Positions 23,867 to 34,100 of a stretch of DNA of 64,000 nt are shown one piece after another. The stretch lies in NCBI RefSeq assembly GCF_014204985.1, contig NZ_JACHMP010000001.1, forward strand, positions 2,666,001 to 2,730,000, given 5' to 3'. Below the pieces are notes generated by a model. That model searched no databases. It worked only from the letters and a program-made list of their open reading frames with translations, and was not told where the DNA came from. Within the stretch, counting starts at the first letter, position 1, and each line of letters opens with the position of its first letter. Both the position numbers and the translations under genes were made by a program. The DNA is from Streptosporangium becharense. GTDB lineage: Bacteria > Actinomycetota > Actinomycetes > Streptosporangiales > Streptosporangiaceae.

Positions 23867-24969
23867 GGCAGGTAGATCCCAGCGAGTACGAGAGCGAGGA
23901 GAACGACGACGGACAGCAGCATAGGGCGGTCCCGCAGGGCGATCTCCTCGGGCTCCTCCCCCACCCCCCGGTCGACCAGGAGGTTGTGCCGCAGCACGAC
24001 CAGCACGAACGGCACGATGCTGAGCCCGCGCAACAGCCCCGGATGCTCCTCCAGCGCCCACAGGCAGTACGTCACGATCATCGCCCCGGACGACATCGCC
24101 CGCACGTTCGCGAGGTAGCCGAGAGTGTAGGCGGCCAGGATCGCCCGCGTGCCGTTGTCGCCCGCACCCCGCGCCCGCAGCTCGGCCTCGCGCTTGCCCG
24201 CCACGAGCTGGAGCGAGCCCAGCGAGACGACGATCAGGAACCAGGCGGTCACGGGGACGTCCACCGCGACCGCCCCGGCCAGTGCGCGGATCACGTGGCA
24301 ACCCGCCACCGCCACCAGGTCGACCACCACCTGGTGTTTGAGCCAGAACGTGTAGGCGAGGGTGAGCGCGAGGTACCCGGTCACGACGGCCGCCGGCCGC
24401 CAGCCGCCGGCCGTCCAGGCGACCGCCGGACCGGCCGCCATCAGGACGACGCCGGCGACCCGGGCGACGGCCACGGGGACCAGCCCGGCGGCGACCGGCC
24501 GGTGCCGCTTGCGCGGGTGCCGCCGGTCGGCCTCGACGTCGGCCGCGTCGTTGAGCAGGTAGGTGCCGCCGGAGGCCACGCAGAACGCGATGAAGACGAC
24601 GAGCGCGGCGAGCACCCCCTCGGCGGAGCCGAGCACGCCCGCGGCGGCGGGGGCGGCGAAGACCAGGACGTTCTTCAGCCACTGGCGGGGGCGGCAGGCC
24701 CGCAGCAATCCGACTGCCATCCGGACCGCGGCCGGCCGCACCCCGTCCGCGCGCACGGCCGCCGGCGGGCCCGGGGGCGTGTCCCCCGCCGGATCCGAGG
24801 GGCGGTCCGGGGGCGTGTCCTCCGCCGGGTCCGAGGAACGGTCCGCGCGGGTGGCCGCCGGCGGGTCCGGGGGCCCACCGCGCACGGCCGCCGGCGGGTC
24901 CGGGGGCGGATCCGGGGACGGGTCCGCCGACGGGTCCGAAGGCGGCCGTGCGACCGCGGCCTCATCCAC
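23863..24969 (-). CDS. ubiA: Decaprenyl-phosphate 5-phosphoribosyltransferase (UbiA superfamily)
   Basis: 368 residues from GTG 24969, three bases after the DUF3068 stop. The core (from about residue 84) is a polytopic UbiA prenyltransferase with PRQWLKNVLVFAAP, the aspartate motif NDAADVEADRRHPRKRHRP and the C-terminal EEPEEIALRDRP. These match M. tuberculosis Rv3806c, which joins phosphoribosyl pyrophosphate to decaprenyl phosphate to begin decaprenyl-phosphoryl-arabinose synthesis. The first ~80 residues are an unusual Pro/Asp-rich tract with repeated PPDPPAA-like units encoded by repetitive DNA. ATG 24720 (MAVGLLRACRPRQW) would give a normal-sized enzyme and is a realistic alternative start. 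The stop overlaps the dprE1 ATG. Confidence 0.9.
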   Translation of the reverse strand: MDEAAVARPPSDPSADPSPDPPPDPPAAVRGGPPDPPAATRADRSSDPAEDTPPDRPSDPAGDTPPGPPAAVRADGVRPAAVRMAVGLLRACRPRQWLKNVLVFAAPAAAGVLGSAEGVLAALVVFIAFCVASGGTYLLNDAADVEADRRHPRKRHRPVAAGLVPVAVARVAGVVLMAAGPAVAWTAGGWRPAAVVTGYLALTLAYTFWLKHQVVVDLVAVAGCHVIRALAGAVAVDVPVTAWFLIVVSLGSLQLVAGKREAELRARGAGDNGTRAILAAYTLGYLANVRAMSSGAMIVTYCLWALEEHPGLLRGLSIVPFVLVVLRHNLLVDRGVGEEPEEIALRDRPMLLSVVVLLALVLAGIYLP

Positions 24970-24972
24970 GGT

Positions 24973-25893
24973 TCAGGACCGTACCCGCCCCGAGGCGCGG
25001 ACCACGAGGAAACCGGCGACCAGCAGGATGACGCCCACCACGAGCAGCACCAGCGGGATCGTGGTCCTGATGAGCGTGATCTGGCCCTTGGCCTCGACGG
25101 CGCTCTTCACCAGGGTGTCGACGCTCTCGGGCGTCATCTTGGCGGTGGCCACGAACGCCTTGGAGCGCTCGATGCCGTCCTGGGTCTTGAGGACCTCGTT
25201 GCGCCGCTGCTCCTGCTTGACCGGGGAGCCGGAGACGGGCTCGATCCAGACGGTGTTGGTGCCCTCGTAGACCCGGTCGACCTGGACGTCGCCGGTCTCG
25301 TCCATGCCGAGCACCGAGGCGGGCGCGGCGATGGTCTCGGTCGTGGTCGCCGGCACGGTCTGCTCGAACCGGTAGACCGGCAGCCCGTTGACGACGTCCT
25401 CGCCGACGAACCTGGCGTCGTAGGCCGCGCCGGTGACGGAGTTGAACCACTTGTAGGTCTTCTTCTCCACGTCGAAGGGGAACTTGTAGATCTGCCCCTC
25501 CATCCTCACCGGCTTCTTGTCGACGTTGACGGCGCAGCAGTCGATGCCCACGCCCGTGTACTTGTCGAAGGCGCTGCGGCGCTCGTTGAGGGAGACCAGC
25601 GGGCTGGCGTTCGTGACGTCGTTGACCGCGACGACCTCGTCCCAGACGACCCGGTTGCCGGACGCCTGCGAGACGTCACCTCGGGTGGTCACCGTGATGG
25701 ACAGATCGCCGGTGAGCACCTTCAGCTTCCCCCGGTTGAAGTACTGGGCGTCGTCCGCCTGGAGGGTGGTGACGCTGTACTGGTTGGCGGGCGCGGCGAT
25801 CAGCTGGTCCGCGACGTGGAAGCGTACGAGCGGGGCGAGGACGACGAGGAAGGCCCCGACGGCTAAGAGAACGACTCCGACGATGCGCCGCAT
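24973..25893 (-). CDS. DUF3068 (PorA-family-like) membrane protein, first copy
   Basis: 306 residues, RBS GGAGGATC. There is one hydrophobic segment at each end (VGVVLLAVGAFLVVLAPLV; IPLVLLVVGVILLVAGFLVV) flanking a ~250-residue extracytoplasmic beta-rich domain. The vicinal cysteines in GVGIDCCAVNVD and the WIEPVSGSPVKQEQRR segment recur in the paralogue at 30-31 kb. The M. tuberculosis counterpart is Rv0227c, in the aftD neighbourhood. The function is unknown; the topology suggests a bitopic envelope protein, perhaps a scaffold for glycan assembly. It is the first gene of the DUF3068-ubiA-dprE1-dprE2 operon. Confidence 0.85.
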   Translation of the reverse strand: MRRIVGVVLLAVGAFLVVLAPLVRFHVADQLIAAPANQYSVTTLQADDAQYFNRGKLKVLTGDLSITVTTRGDVSQASGNRVVWDEVVAVNDVTNASPLVSLNERRSAFDKYTGVGIDCCAVNVDKKPVRMEGQIYKFPFDVEKKTYKWFNSVTGAAYDARFVGEDVVNGLPVYRFEQTVPATTTETIAAPASVLGMDETGDVQVDRVYEGTNTVWIEPVSGSPVKQEQRRNEVLKTQDGIERSKAFVATAKMTPESVDTLVKSAVEAKGQITLIRTTIPLVLLVVGVILLVAGFLVVRASGRVRS

Positions 25894-26021
25894 TGATCCT
25901 CCTGGGGGGGAGCTCCCGCTGAAGGCAGGTTCTCATGGGGGGTGAAATGTACTTAAATCACGTGCTACTGGCCAGTATGTTAATGAGGCCGATCACCCAC
26001 GTCATCAGGGAATGCGGAAAA

Positions 26022-27245
26022 GTGACCGAAACAGGTTCTACCTCAGCTTCCGTCGCCGCCCCCGCGCGGGGTGGGGCCGGACCGGGCGGACATCTGGACA
26101 CCCTGGACGGCGTGCGCGCGATCGCCTCCTTCGCGGTCCTCGTCTTCCACGTGGCCGCCGAGACCGCCACCTCCCTCCGGGAGGGCTTCGCCGGCGCTCT
26201 GCTCGCCCGTGGCGACGTGGCCGTACCGATCTTCTTCGCGCTCTCCGGCCTGCTGCTCTACCGCCCGTACGCGCTCCACGCGCTGCGCGGCGGCCCGCCG
26301 GTGCGCGTCCGCGCCTACCTGTGGCGGCGGGCGGTCCGCATCCTACCCGCGTACTGGCTGGTGGTGGTCACCGCCATGCTCCTGTGGTCGCGTGACCACG
26401 TCTCGGAGGCGTGGACCTGGATCCAGCTGCTGCTTCTCGGCCAGAACTACGATCTCACCCCCTGGTGGTACGCCCTGGGCCCCAAGGGACTGGTGCAGAT
26501 GTGGAGCCTGTCGGTGGAGGCGGCCTTCTACCTGCTGCTGCCGCTGATCGCCGCCGGGCTGGCCGCCTTCGCCCGGCGCGGCGGGGACGACGTGCGCCGC
26601 CGCGCGCACCGGCTGCTGACCGGCGTCGGCGCCGTGGGGGCGGTGTCGCTGCCCTGGACGGTGCTGACCTACTACCCCGAGCACCGGCCCTACCTGAACA
26701 TCTGGCCGCCCCGGTCGGCGATCTTCTTCGCCGCGGGGATGGCGATGGCCGTGGTGGTCGCCTGGATCCAGGCCGACCCGGACGAGGACTCCCCGGCCCG
26801 CCGCTTCCGCCGCGCGGTCGAGGGCTCGCCGGGCTCCTGGCTGCTGGTCGGCGCGCTGGCGTACGCGGTCGCCGCCTCCCCCGTCACCGGCACCCGCTTC
26901 TTCGGCGTCGACGGCCTCTGGTCGGGCGTCTTCGAGATCGTCCTGTACACCGTCGTGGCCGTGTGCCTGCTGGTCCCGGCCACCCTGCCGCCTCCCGGCG
27001 ACTCCCCGCTCAGGCGCGTGCTCGGCAACCGCGTCATGGGCTTCCTGGGCCGCGTCTCCTACGGGGTCTTCCTGTGGCAGTTCGTGGCGATCCACCTGTG
27101 GTACGACTTCACCGGGCAGCGGCCCTTCACCGGCGGCTTCCTGCTCAACCTGGTGCCGATCACCGCCCTCACCCTGCTCCTGGCCGTCCTGACCCACCGG
27201 TACGTCGAGAGACCCGCCCTCCGCCTGAACCGCCTGGTGCGCTGA
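26022..27245 (+). CDS. Integral-membrane acyltransferase, acyltransferase-3 (OafA/YrhL) family
   Basis: About 407 residues from GTG 26022. Acyltransferase-3 motifs: HLDTLDGVRAIASFAVLVFHV (catalytic His), FFALSGLLLYRPY, RRAVRILPAYW, MWSLSVEAAFYLLLP and GFLGRVSYGVFLWQ. It would transfer acyl groups from a cytoplasmic donor to an envelope glycan or lipid, and corresponds to Rv0228 in the mycobacterial cluster. The start is uncertain. ATG 25947 has a strong GGGGGGTGAA site but would put an AT-rich promoter-like tract, including TATGTT, inside the gene and leave only 53 bases from the divergent DUF3068 start. The GTG gives a more family-like N-terminus. Confidence 0.85.
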   Translation: MTETGSTSASVAAPARGGAGPGGHLDTLDGVRAIASFAVLVFHVAAETATSLREGFAGALLARGDVAVPIFFALSGLLLYRPYALHALRGGPPVRVRAYLWRRAVRILPAYWLVVVTAMLLWSRDHVSEAWTWIQLLLLGQNYDLTPWWYALGPKGLVQMWSLSVEAAFYLLLPLIAAGLAAFARRGGDDVRRRAHRLLTGVGAVGAVSLPWTVLTYYPEHRPYLNIWPPRSAIFFAAGMAMAVVVAWIQADPDEDSPARRFRRAVEGSPGSWLLVGALAYAVAASPVTGTRFFGVDGLWSGVFEIVLYTVVAVCLLVPATLPPPGDSPLRRVLGNRVMGFLGRVSYGVFLWQFVAIHLWYDFTGQRPFTGGFLLNLVPITALTLLLAVLTHRYVERPALRLNRLVR

Positions 27246-27288
27246 CCCGGCCGCGTACACCCGTGACGGGCCCGGCCGGTTCCGCGGG

Positions 27289-29142
27289 TCAGCGGGGTTG
27301 CTCGCTCTCGGCGATCGGGGCGCCCAGGGCCACGCCCGTCACGCACACCTCCGCCGCCGGGTCGTCCAGGACGATCCGCATGCCCCGGCTGACCCCCCGC
27401 ACCGGGAAGTGGATCAGCCCGCCGTCCGACGCCCGCAGGGTGAGCAGGACACGCTCCTCGCCGACCTCGACGGTCACCGGGACGGGCCGCTCCGCCGCGT
27501 AGGCGATCGCACCCGCGGTGGCGGGGCCGCCGAACGAGACGGCGTCGGGGAAGTGCAGCGCGCCGTCGGCCACGGGCAGGCAACGCTCGCCGTTCCGCGG
27601 CGCGCCGAGGAAGCCGAAGACGCTCATCCGGTCGAGCCGGCCGTTCCGGTCGAAGACCCGGGCGTCGTACGAGGGCTGCGGGAAGGCCATCCTGATCCGC
27701 AGTCCCGGACGGGCCAGCGGGGCGAGCAACCGGTGGCTGAGCCGCCGGTCCCCGTTCAGCGGCAGCACGATGTCGTCGGGCAGCGGGGTGGGGTAGATGA
27801 CCACGTCGTCCGGGGCGGCGGCGAGCTGCCGCGCCACCGTGCCGAGGTAGGTCCGGACCCGGTCGCCGCTGAGGGTCTGCCGGTAGGTCTCGACGGAGAC
27901 GACCGAGGCGGCCAGGTAGGCCCCCGTGACGATCACGACGACCGGGACGCGCCACGAGGGCCGCGGCAGCGGCCTGCGGTAGGCGTCCTCCTCCCCCCGC
28001 AGCGGCAGCAGCGCCAGCCCCAGCACGACCGCCAGCACCAGCACGGCGTCGGCGACATAGCGGGTCTCCGCCCCCACCAGCGACGTGTAGCCACCCCGCG
28101 CGATCACGGTCGGGACGGTGTCGGCGAACACCAGGTAGGCGGCCAGCACGATCCAGGCGCGTACCGCCCGGCGCCGGTGGACGACGCTGACCAGCACCAC
28201 CGCCGCCAGCACCGCCCAGGCGACGGCCACGACGGCGTCGGACGGCCCGGCCAGGCCCCCGGTGGGGGTCACCGGAGACCAGGTGAGCGGCCCGCCGACC
28301 GCGCCGCCGGGGAAGGTGCGGCCCAGCAGCCGCCCCGCCAGGTCCAGGGCGACATCGACCTTCGGCGCCGGAAGCCGGTCGGTGGAGGCCGCCCCCGCCC
28401 GCAGGAGGTAGACGGTCGTGTAGGCGGCGATCACCGCCAGGTACGCCGCCCACAGGCGCCGGTTCCGCCGCACCTCGCGCAGCACGGACCGGCCCCAGCC
28501 GGCCTCCCGGTCACCGAGGAAGGCCGTGGTCAGCGCGAACAGCAGGAAGACCGCGAACACGCCCTTTGTGCTGAAGGCCATGCCGAACACGGTCCAGCCC
28601 AGCGCGCGCCAGCCGTACCGGGTGCCCTCGCCGCGGGCGAAGCGGACCTGACAGGTCAGCGCGAGCACCAGCGCGAGCTGGAACGGGACCGCGTTGATCG
28701 CCGCCGCCCACCAGCCGAACGCCGGCACCGTCAGCGGCGAGAACAGGAACACCGCCAGCGGCGGCAGGATCGCCGGGCGGTCGCCGAACAGCAGCCGCAA
28801 CAGCCGGAACGCCAGCACCGACAGCAGCGCCTGGGCGGCGAGGGTGACACCCGCCGCCAGCAGCCAGTCGTAAGGCGCGAGACGCGACAGCACCCAGGTC
28901 AGCGCGATCGCACCGGGCATGAGATGGCCCTTGTGCACCCGCGTCACGAAGCCGAGTGTGAGATCGTTCTCGTAGGCGTCGCCCACGAACAGCAGGTCGT
29001 CCTCGACGAAGTGGGAGTCGCGCAGGATGAGCACCCGCAACGCCAGCGACGCCACGACGAGCAGGGTGGCGCCGAGTGTCACCGGGCTGCGCAGGAACGC
29101 GCCGGACACCGCCGGGACACGCGGGAGTGCGCCGAACCTCAC
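27289..29142 (-). CDS. Polytopic membrane protein resembling GT-C glycosyltransferases
   Basis: 617 residues from GTG 29142 with GGAGGGAGA upstream. After a first helix (LGATLLVVASLALRVLI), the first external loop has HFVEDDLLFVGDAYEND, an acidic cluster at the position where GT-C enzymes place their catalytic Asp/Glu pair. About ten more hydrophobic segments follow, with a ~180-residue C-terminal extracytoplasmic region (VVIYPTPLPDDIVLPL...GVSRGMRIVLDDP). It probably uses a polyprenyl-phosphate sugar to extend an envelope glycan. No close named family is recognised. It is convergent with the acyltransferase and divergent from the methyltransferase. Confidence 0.65.
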   Translation of the reverse strand: MRFGALPRVPAVSGAFLRSPVTLGATLLVVASLALRVLILRDSHFVEDDLLFVGDAYENDLTLGFVTRVHKGHLMPGAIALTWVLSRLAPYDWLLAAGVTLAAQALLSVLAFRLLRLLFGDRPAILPPLAVFLFSPLTVPAFGWWAAAINAVPFQLALVLALTCQVRFARGEGTRYGWRALGWTVFGMAFSTKGVFAVFLLFALTTAFLGDREAGWGRSVLREVRRNRRLWAAYLAVIAAYTTVYLLRAGAASTDRLPAPKVDVALDLAGRLLGRTFPGGAVGGPLTWSPVTPTGGLAGPSDAVVAVAWAVLAAVVLVSVVHRRRAVRAWIVLAAYLVFADTVPTVIARGGYTSLVGAETRYVADAVLVLAVVLGLALLPLRGEEDAYRRPLPRPSWRVPVVVIVTGAYLAASVVSVETYRQTLSGDRVRTYLGTVARQLAAAPDDVVIYPTPLPDDIVLPLNGDRRLSHRLLAPLARPGLRIRMAFPQPSYDARVFDRNGRLDRMSVFGFLGAPRNGERCLPVADGALHFPDAVSFGGPATAGAIAYAAERPVPVTVEVGEERVLLTLRASDGGLIHFPVRGVSRGMRIVLDDPAAEVCVTGVALGAPIAESEQPR

Positions 29143-29254
29143 CGGGATTCTCCCTCCGTCACGGGCGAACACCGTATGGGATCCAGAAGAAAGCGAGCAA
29201 TGCGGTGTTATGCTCCGGCGCACCCGTCGTGTTCCCCTCCGGTGAGGAGCAGCG

Positions 29255-29998
29255 TTGGAGACTCCGCAGGCACCGTTCCGGGCGACCCTGGGCAGGTCGG
29301 TACGACTGTTCGGCGCCTTCCGCAAGGAGCAGACCGACCCCGACTTCTTCTACGGCATGCTGGCCCGCGACACCGTCGCCCAGCTCGCCTCCTACACCGA
29401 GCTGGACGGAGCGCTGGTCGCCGACGTGGGGGGCGGCCCCGGCTACTTCACCGACGTGCTGCGCGCGGCCGGCGCCCGGCCGGTGTGCGTCGACTGCGAC
29501 GCCGGCGAGATGATGGCCCGCCACGGCGCGGCCCCGGACGGGGCGGTGCTGGGCAGCGCGCTGGACCTGCCGCTGGCCACCGGCTCGGTGGACGTGTGCT
29601 TCTCCTCCAACGTGCTGGAGCACGTGCCCGACCCGTGGCGGATGGGTGCGGAGATGGTCCGGGTGACCCGGCCCGGCGGCGTGGTCTACCTGTCGTTCAC
29701 GAACTGGCTGTCGCCGTGGGGCGGCCACGAGACCTCCCCCTGGCACTACCTCGGCGGGCACCGGGCCGCGGCCCGCTACACCCGGGTGCACGGCAGGCGG
29801 CCGAAGAACCTCTACGGCGAGAGCCTCCACCCGGTCTCGATCGGTGCCGCGCTGCGCTGGGCACGGCGCCGGGCCGACGTCACGGTGCTGGACGCCCTGC
29901 CCCGCTACCACCCCCGCTGGGCCGCCCCGGTCATCCACGTCCCGGGCCTGCGCGAGATCGTGAGCTGGAACCTGCTGCTCGTGCTGCGCAAGCGCTGA
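29255..29998 (+). CDS. SAM-dependent methyltransferase (Rv0224c-like)
   Basis: 247 residues from TTG 29255 with GAGGAG 5 bases before it. Class I fold with VADVGGGPGYFTDVLRAAG (SAM motif I), VCVDCDAGEM, GSALDLPLATGSVDVCFSSNVLEHVPDP and VTRPGGVVYLSFTNW. The tail segment WGGHETSPWHYLGGHRAA is typical of the methyltransferase adjacent to the GT4/aftD cluster in actinobacteria (M. tuberculosis Rv0224c). The substrate is probably a glycan or polyprenyl-linked sugar (inference). It reads toward and converges on the AftD operon. Confidence 0.82.
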   Translation: METPQAPFRATLGRSVRLFGAFRKEQTDPDFFYGMLARDTVAQLASYTELDGALVADVGGGPGYFTDVLRAAGARPVCVDCDAGEMMARHGAAPDGAVLGSALDLPLATGSVDVCFSSNVLEHVPDPWRMGAEMVRVTRPGGVVYLSFTNWLSPWGGHETSPWHYLGGHRAAARYTRVHGRRPKNLYGESLHPVSIGAALRWARRRADVTVLDALPRYHPRWAAPVIHVPGLREIVSWNLLLVLRKR

Positions 29999-30024
29999 CC
30001 GTCCCGTACGGCGTGTCCCGCCGC

Positions 30025-31137
30025 TCATGCCCCCGCCCGCTCCGGGACGGTTCCGGAGCCGGGCTCGGGGCCGGTTTCGGACTTCGGAGGGGAATCGGCC
30101 CCGGTTCCGGAGCCGGGTTCGGGGGTGGATGCGGGGTCAGGCTCGGGACCGGGCTCCGCATCGGGCTCGCGGGCGGGTTCGGGGTCAGGCTCGGGGCCGG
30201 GGGTGGAGGAGGTCCGGCGCAGGCGTTCGAGCGGCCGCACGGCCAGGAGCAGGAACACCAGGCCGACCGCGAAGAGGAAGCCGGGCAGCGCGTCGCGGAC
30301 GACGAGAACCCACCGGGTGAAGGCACGGGCCTCGGCCACCATGCCCGCGACCTCCGAGGCCGGTGTCACCAGGTCCGCCCGGAGGCTCACCCGGCGGCCC
30401 CGGCCGTCGGAGGTGCGCAACTCCTGGCGGTGCTGCTCCTGTGCCCGCACCGTCAGGCCGCTCTCCGGTTCGACCCACAGGGTCCGGCTGACCTGCGCGT
30501 ACCGGGCGACGGCGACGGAGCGCGTCCCGGGCAGGCCCAGCAGCCTGCCGGGGAGCTTCCCCGGCAGGTCCTCGATCTTGATGAAGCCGGTCCGGTAGGC
30601 GTAGCGGTAGGTCCGCAGGCCCCGGACCTCCTCCTCCCGTTCGAACAGCAGGGGGACCGGCCGGCGCAGCACCGTGTCGTACATCGGATAGACGCGCGGC
30701 TGGGCCCGGAACGGCAGGCGGAAGGCCAGGCCGGTCTGCCGGGCACCGGGATCGTCGTCGACGTACCCGTCGCAGCAGTCGACCGCCAGGCCGGTGCGAC
30801 GGTCGAAGGCCGTGCGGCGTTCGTGGTAGGCGACGCGTTCGCCGAAGGGGGTGTCGAGCGTGGTGAACTCGGTCCACACCGCGACGTTCCCGTCCCCTGC
30901 CGCGGCGTCGCCGCTCAGCGTCGTGGTGGAGACCAGCGGGACGCGGTCGTAGGAGACGAGGGTGCCGGTGTCGAGAAAGGTCGACACCGGAGATTCGAGG
31001 CGGTACGTCCTGTTGTGCTGTAACGGCAGGGCCAGGACGCCCTCGTAGACGAAGAAGCGCAGCAGGGCGGCGAAGGTGAGCAGGAACGCGCCGACGCCGG
31101 CGAGCACGGCGACGCGGGAGATCCGCGGCCGCCTCAC
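30025..31137 (-). CDS. DUF3068 membrane protein, second copy, with acidic Pro-rich tail
   Basis: 370 residues from GTG 31137; the start overlaps the aftD stop (GTGA), so translation is coupled. N-terminal anchor VAVLAGVGAFLLTFAALLRF, a beta-rich external domain with AVDCCDGYVDDD (vicinal cysteines shared with the first copy) and SRTLWVEPESGLTVRAQEQH, then a second helix DALPGFLFAVGLVFLLLAV. About 70 residues of Pro/Glu/Asp/Ser/Thr repeats follow (PGPEPDPEPAREPDAEPG and similar), probably cytoplasmic. The direct coupling to AftD suggests it works with that arabinosyltransferase. The tail is absent from the first copy. Confidence 0.83.
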   Translation of the reverse strand: MRRPRISRVAVLAGVGAFLLTFAALLRFFVYEGVLALPLQHNRTYRLESPVSTFLDTGTLVSYDRVPLVSTTTLSGDAAAGDGNVAVWTEFTTLDTPFGERVAYHERRTAFDRRTGLAVDCCDGYVDDDPGARQTGLAFRLPFRAQPRVYPMYDTVLRRPVPLLFEREEEVRGLRTYRYAYRTGFIKIEDLPGKLPGRLLGLPGTRSVAVARYAQVSRTLWVEPESGLTVRAQEQHRQELRTSDGRGRRVSLRADLVTPASEVAGMVAEARAFTRWVLVVRDALPGFLFAVGLVFLLLAVRPLERLRRTSSTPGPEPDPEPAREPDAEPGPEPDPASTPEPGSGTGADSPPKSETGPEPGSGTVPERAGA

Positions 31138-34100
31138 CGCCCCACCGCCAGCGGTTCCGGCCGGGCCCGCGACGTCCGGAGCGGGGCAGGAGGCGCCGGG
31201 GAACGCTCGGGGGCGGTCGCGAGCAGCCAGGCCACCGCGAGCAGGCACAGCACCTGCGGCACGACACCCGCCAACGCCCCGGCGAGCTGCCCGGTCCCCC
31301 CGTACGCGGTGCCGGCGGCCTGGGACAGACCTGCCAGGAGGAGCGGCACGGCGGGGACCCACGGCGCGGTGAGCGCGCCGGCCGCCCTGGGGAGCGGGCC
31401 GGAGCGGGCGTGCCTGGCCTCGGCGACGGTGCCCAGCCAGCCGAGCAGCAGGACCGCGGCGGAGAGGATCACGACACCGGCGAACCCGCCGGCCCAGAGC
31501 CCGGCCAGCGGGGCGAGCGGCCAGGCCCAGGATCGGCGGAGCCGGGCCGGTCCGGCCCCGGGAAGCGGCACCGGCCGGACGCGGACGAACGCCGGCGCGA
31601 GCACCAGCAGCACCAGCAGCCCTCCAGCGGCCAGGGACGCGCGGTAGAGGGCGTCGGGCTCGTAGCGCAGGGTGACCACCCCCTGCCCCGGGGGCAGCTC
31701 CCATGCCTGCCGCCAGCCGTCCAGCCGGACCGGTTTCAGCCGGGTGCCGCCCAGGTGGGCCTGCCAGCCCGCGTTGTGGTTCTCGTTCACCACGAGATAC
31801 GAGGGCCGCGCGGCGGACACGCGCACCCGGCGCTCCCCCGGCCCCCACGCCTCCGTGACGGCGGGCACGGCGGTGACCACGGCGTCCTCGGCGTCCACGG
31901 TGTTCCCGGCGTCTTCGGAGCCCTCCGCGCTCCCGGCGCCTCCCGAACCCTTCGCGCTCCCGGCGTCCCCCGAGGCCCGTCCGGGAGTCCGCACGACGAC
32001 CGACTCGACCCGGAAGGCGTCGCTCGGCGCGACGGCGAAGCGCGCCCGGCCGATGCTCAGCTCGACCGGTTCGCAGGCGCGGTAACCGACGGGACGGCCG
32101 TTGACCACGTCGTCCAGCGTGCCCGAGACGACCTCGGTGTGCACCTTGTTGCCGTCCACGGTGAACGTGGGGCCGTACCCGCAGGGCAGCCGGAGCGGGA
32201 ACGACGCGAGCGAGCCGAGCGGCTCGACCCCCGGGATGGTCAGCTCGGCGACCTCGATCGCACGTGAGGCGGGAGCGGTGAACGCGATCTCCAGCCGGTC
32301 GGTGCGGATCGGCGCGAACTCGACCTGCCCGTCCGGGCCGACCCAGCTCCGTGTCGTCCGGCCGCCGCCGGTGACGCTGACCTGGACCGGGGGCCGGCCC
32401 AGGAACGAGTCCGGGAACAACACCATGATCCGGGAGATCCTGGTCTTCTTGCCGAGCCGGACGGTGAGGGTGGGCCTGCGGTCGAACGGCTGGGCGTACC
32501 AGACGGTGGCCAGGTCGCCGTCCATGGCGGCCCGGCCGAGCACGGCCGGGTGGTCCACCGCCGTGGAGGAGGCGGTGACCTGGGGGAAGACGCCGGGAAC
32601 GGTGGTGAGCAGCCGCGCCGAGGTGGGGTCGGTGAGCACGGCGCGGCCGGTGACGACGCGCTCGCCGTCCCGGCGCACCACGAAGGTGCGGTCGAAGCCG
32701 GAGCCGTCCTCGCCGTGGATCTCCAGGGAGGGGCGGCAGGTCCACGCGAAGGACCCGCGCATGCAGGCGGACGCGGACCCCTGCCGGGTGAGCAGCACCG
32801 TGCCGGGGTCCTCCTCGCCGGCGGCGGGCACATCGAGGGTCCGCGTCGCCCGCACGCCGGGGACGGCGATCTCGCTGATCCCGACCCGGGTGCCGACCGG
32901 CGACCTGGGCTCGGAGGCGAGCTTGGTGACGCGGACGCGCAACCAGGTGGTCCTGCCCTCGGGCGGACGCAGATACTGCGGGTCGGCGGTGTCGGCGACC
33001 GGGACCCGGCGGGTGCCGGCGGCGGTCTCCAGGGCGACCTCCGCCACCGGCGGCCCGAGACCGGCCTTCTCGAACGCCACGGTGACGGCGGGCATGTCGA
33101 CGCCCGCGACGAAACGGATCTCCAGCCACTCGCCGACCGCGCCGTTCCAGCCGTCGGAGCGCCAGGCGGTGCGCGGGTCGCCGTCCAGCGCCGCGTACGG
33201 CCCCCGGCCCGGGTCGCGGGCCCCCACGGCCGCCGTGACGCCCGCCTCGGAGGAGGAGGCGCGCACGTCGTTGATCCCGGTGTAGCGGGCGGTGACGGTG
33301 GCCGGGGTCCAGGCCGGGTCGGTGAGGTCGGAGGGCCCGTCGCGCTGCGGCGGCTGATCTTCGGTGAGCGTGGCGGTCGCGATGCGGCGCAGGTCGCCGA
33401 AGACGATCTCGCGACGGCGCAGCGTGTCGGTGGCCACCGTGGCGGAGGGCGGCGTGGCGGCGGCGCCGGGCTCGTCGCCCACCAGGGTGGGCCGGTCGTC
33501 CGCCAGCAGCCCCTCTTCGGCGAGGGCGAGCGTCGCCTCGGGTGCCCCGGTGACCCGCAACGCGTCTTCCCTCGGCACGGTCGCGACCAGCGGGGCGGGG
33601 TCGGGGACGGCGTAGACCTCCAGCGCGGGGTAGGGCTGGTCGACCCAGCCGGAGGCGGTGGTGGAGGGGCTCACGCCCACCCCCGGCCCGAAGGCGGCGA
33701 CCCGCCGCAGGCCGGTGGACTCGGCGAGCGTCTCGTGGACCCGGGCGGGCCAGGCGGTGCCGAAGGTCTCCCGGGCGAGGTCGTTGCGGACGAGTACGTG
33801 GCTGACGCCCATCCGGCGCAGCGCGGCGGTCAGGCCGGGCGAGCCGCGGCCGGTGGCGAAACGCTCGTCCACCGCCTGGACCAACCGGGCCAGCCCCGGC
33901 GAGCCCCAGGGCACGTTGGTGTGGGTGGCCCAGCGCACGGTGAGCAGCGACTGCATGGGCTCGTCCATCGGCCGGCCCCACAGGTACTCACCGCGTCGTG
34001 ATCCGGGCACGGCCAGCACCATGCCGTCCCCGGCGTTGCGGTTGAGCCAGGCGGTGGCCTCGCGCCAGTGGGCGGGCACGTCGGCGAACGCGCCCGCGGG

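Noticed and set aside
26027-26040. KstR-like string CGAAACAGGTTCTA near the acyltransferase start
   Set aside because: It matches 7 of 8 fixed bases but lies at or inside the coding start and no related metabolism is encoded; probably chance.
27298-31023. 1,241-codon plus-strand open frame across the membrane protein, methyltransferase and DUF3068 genes
   Set aside because: It crosses three well-supported genes in other frames, with repetitive His/Gln/Arg/Gly composition.
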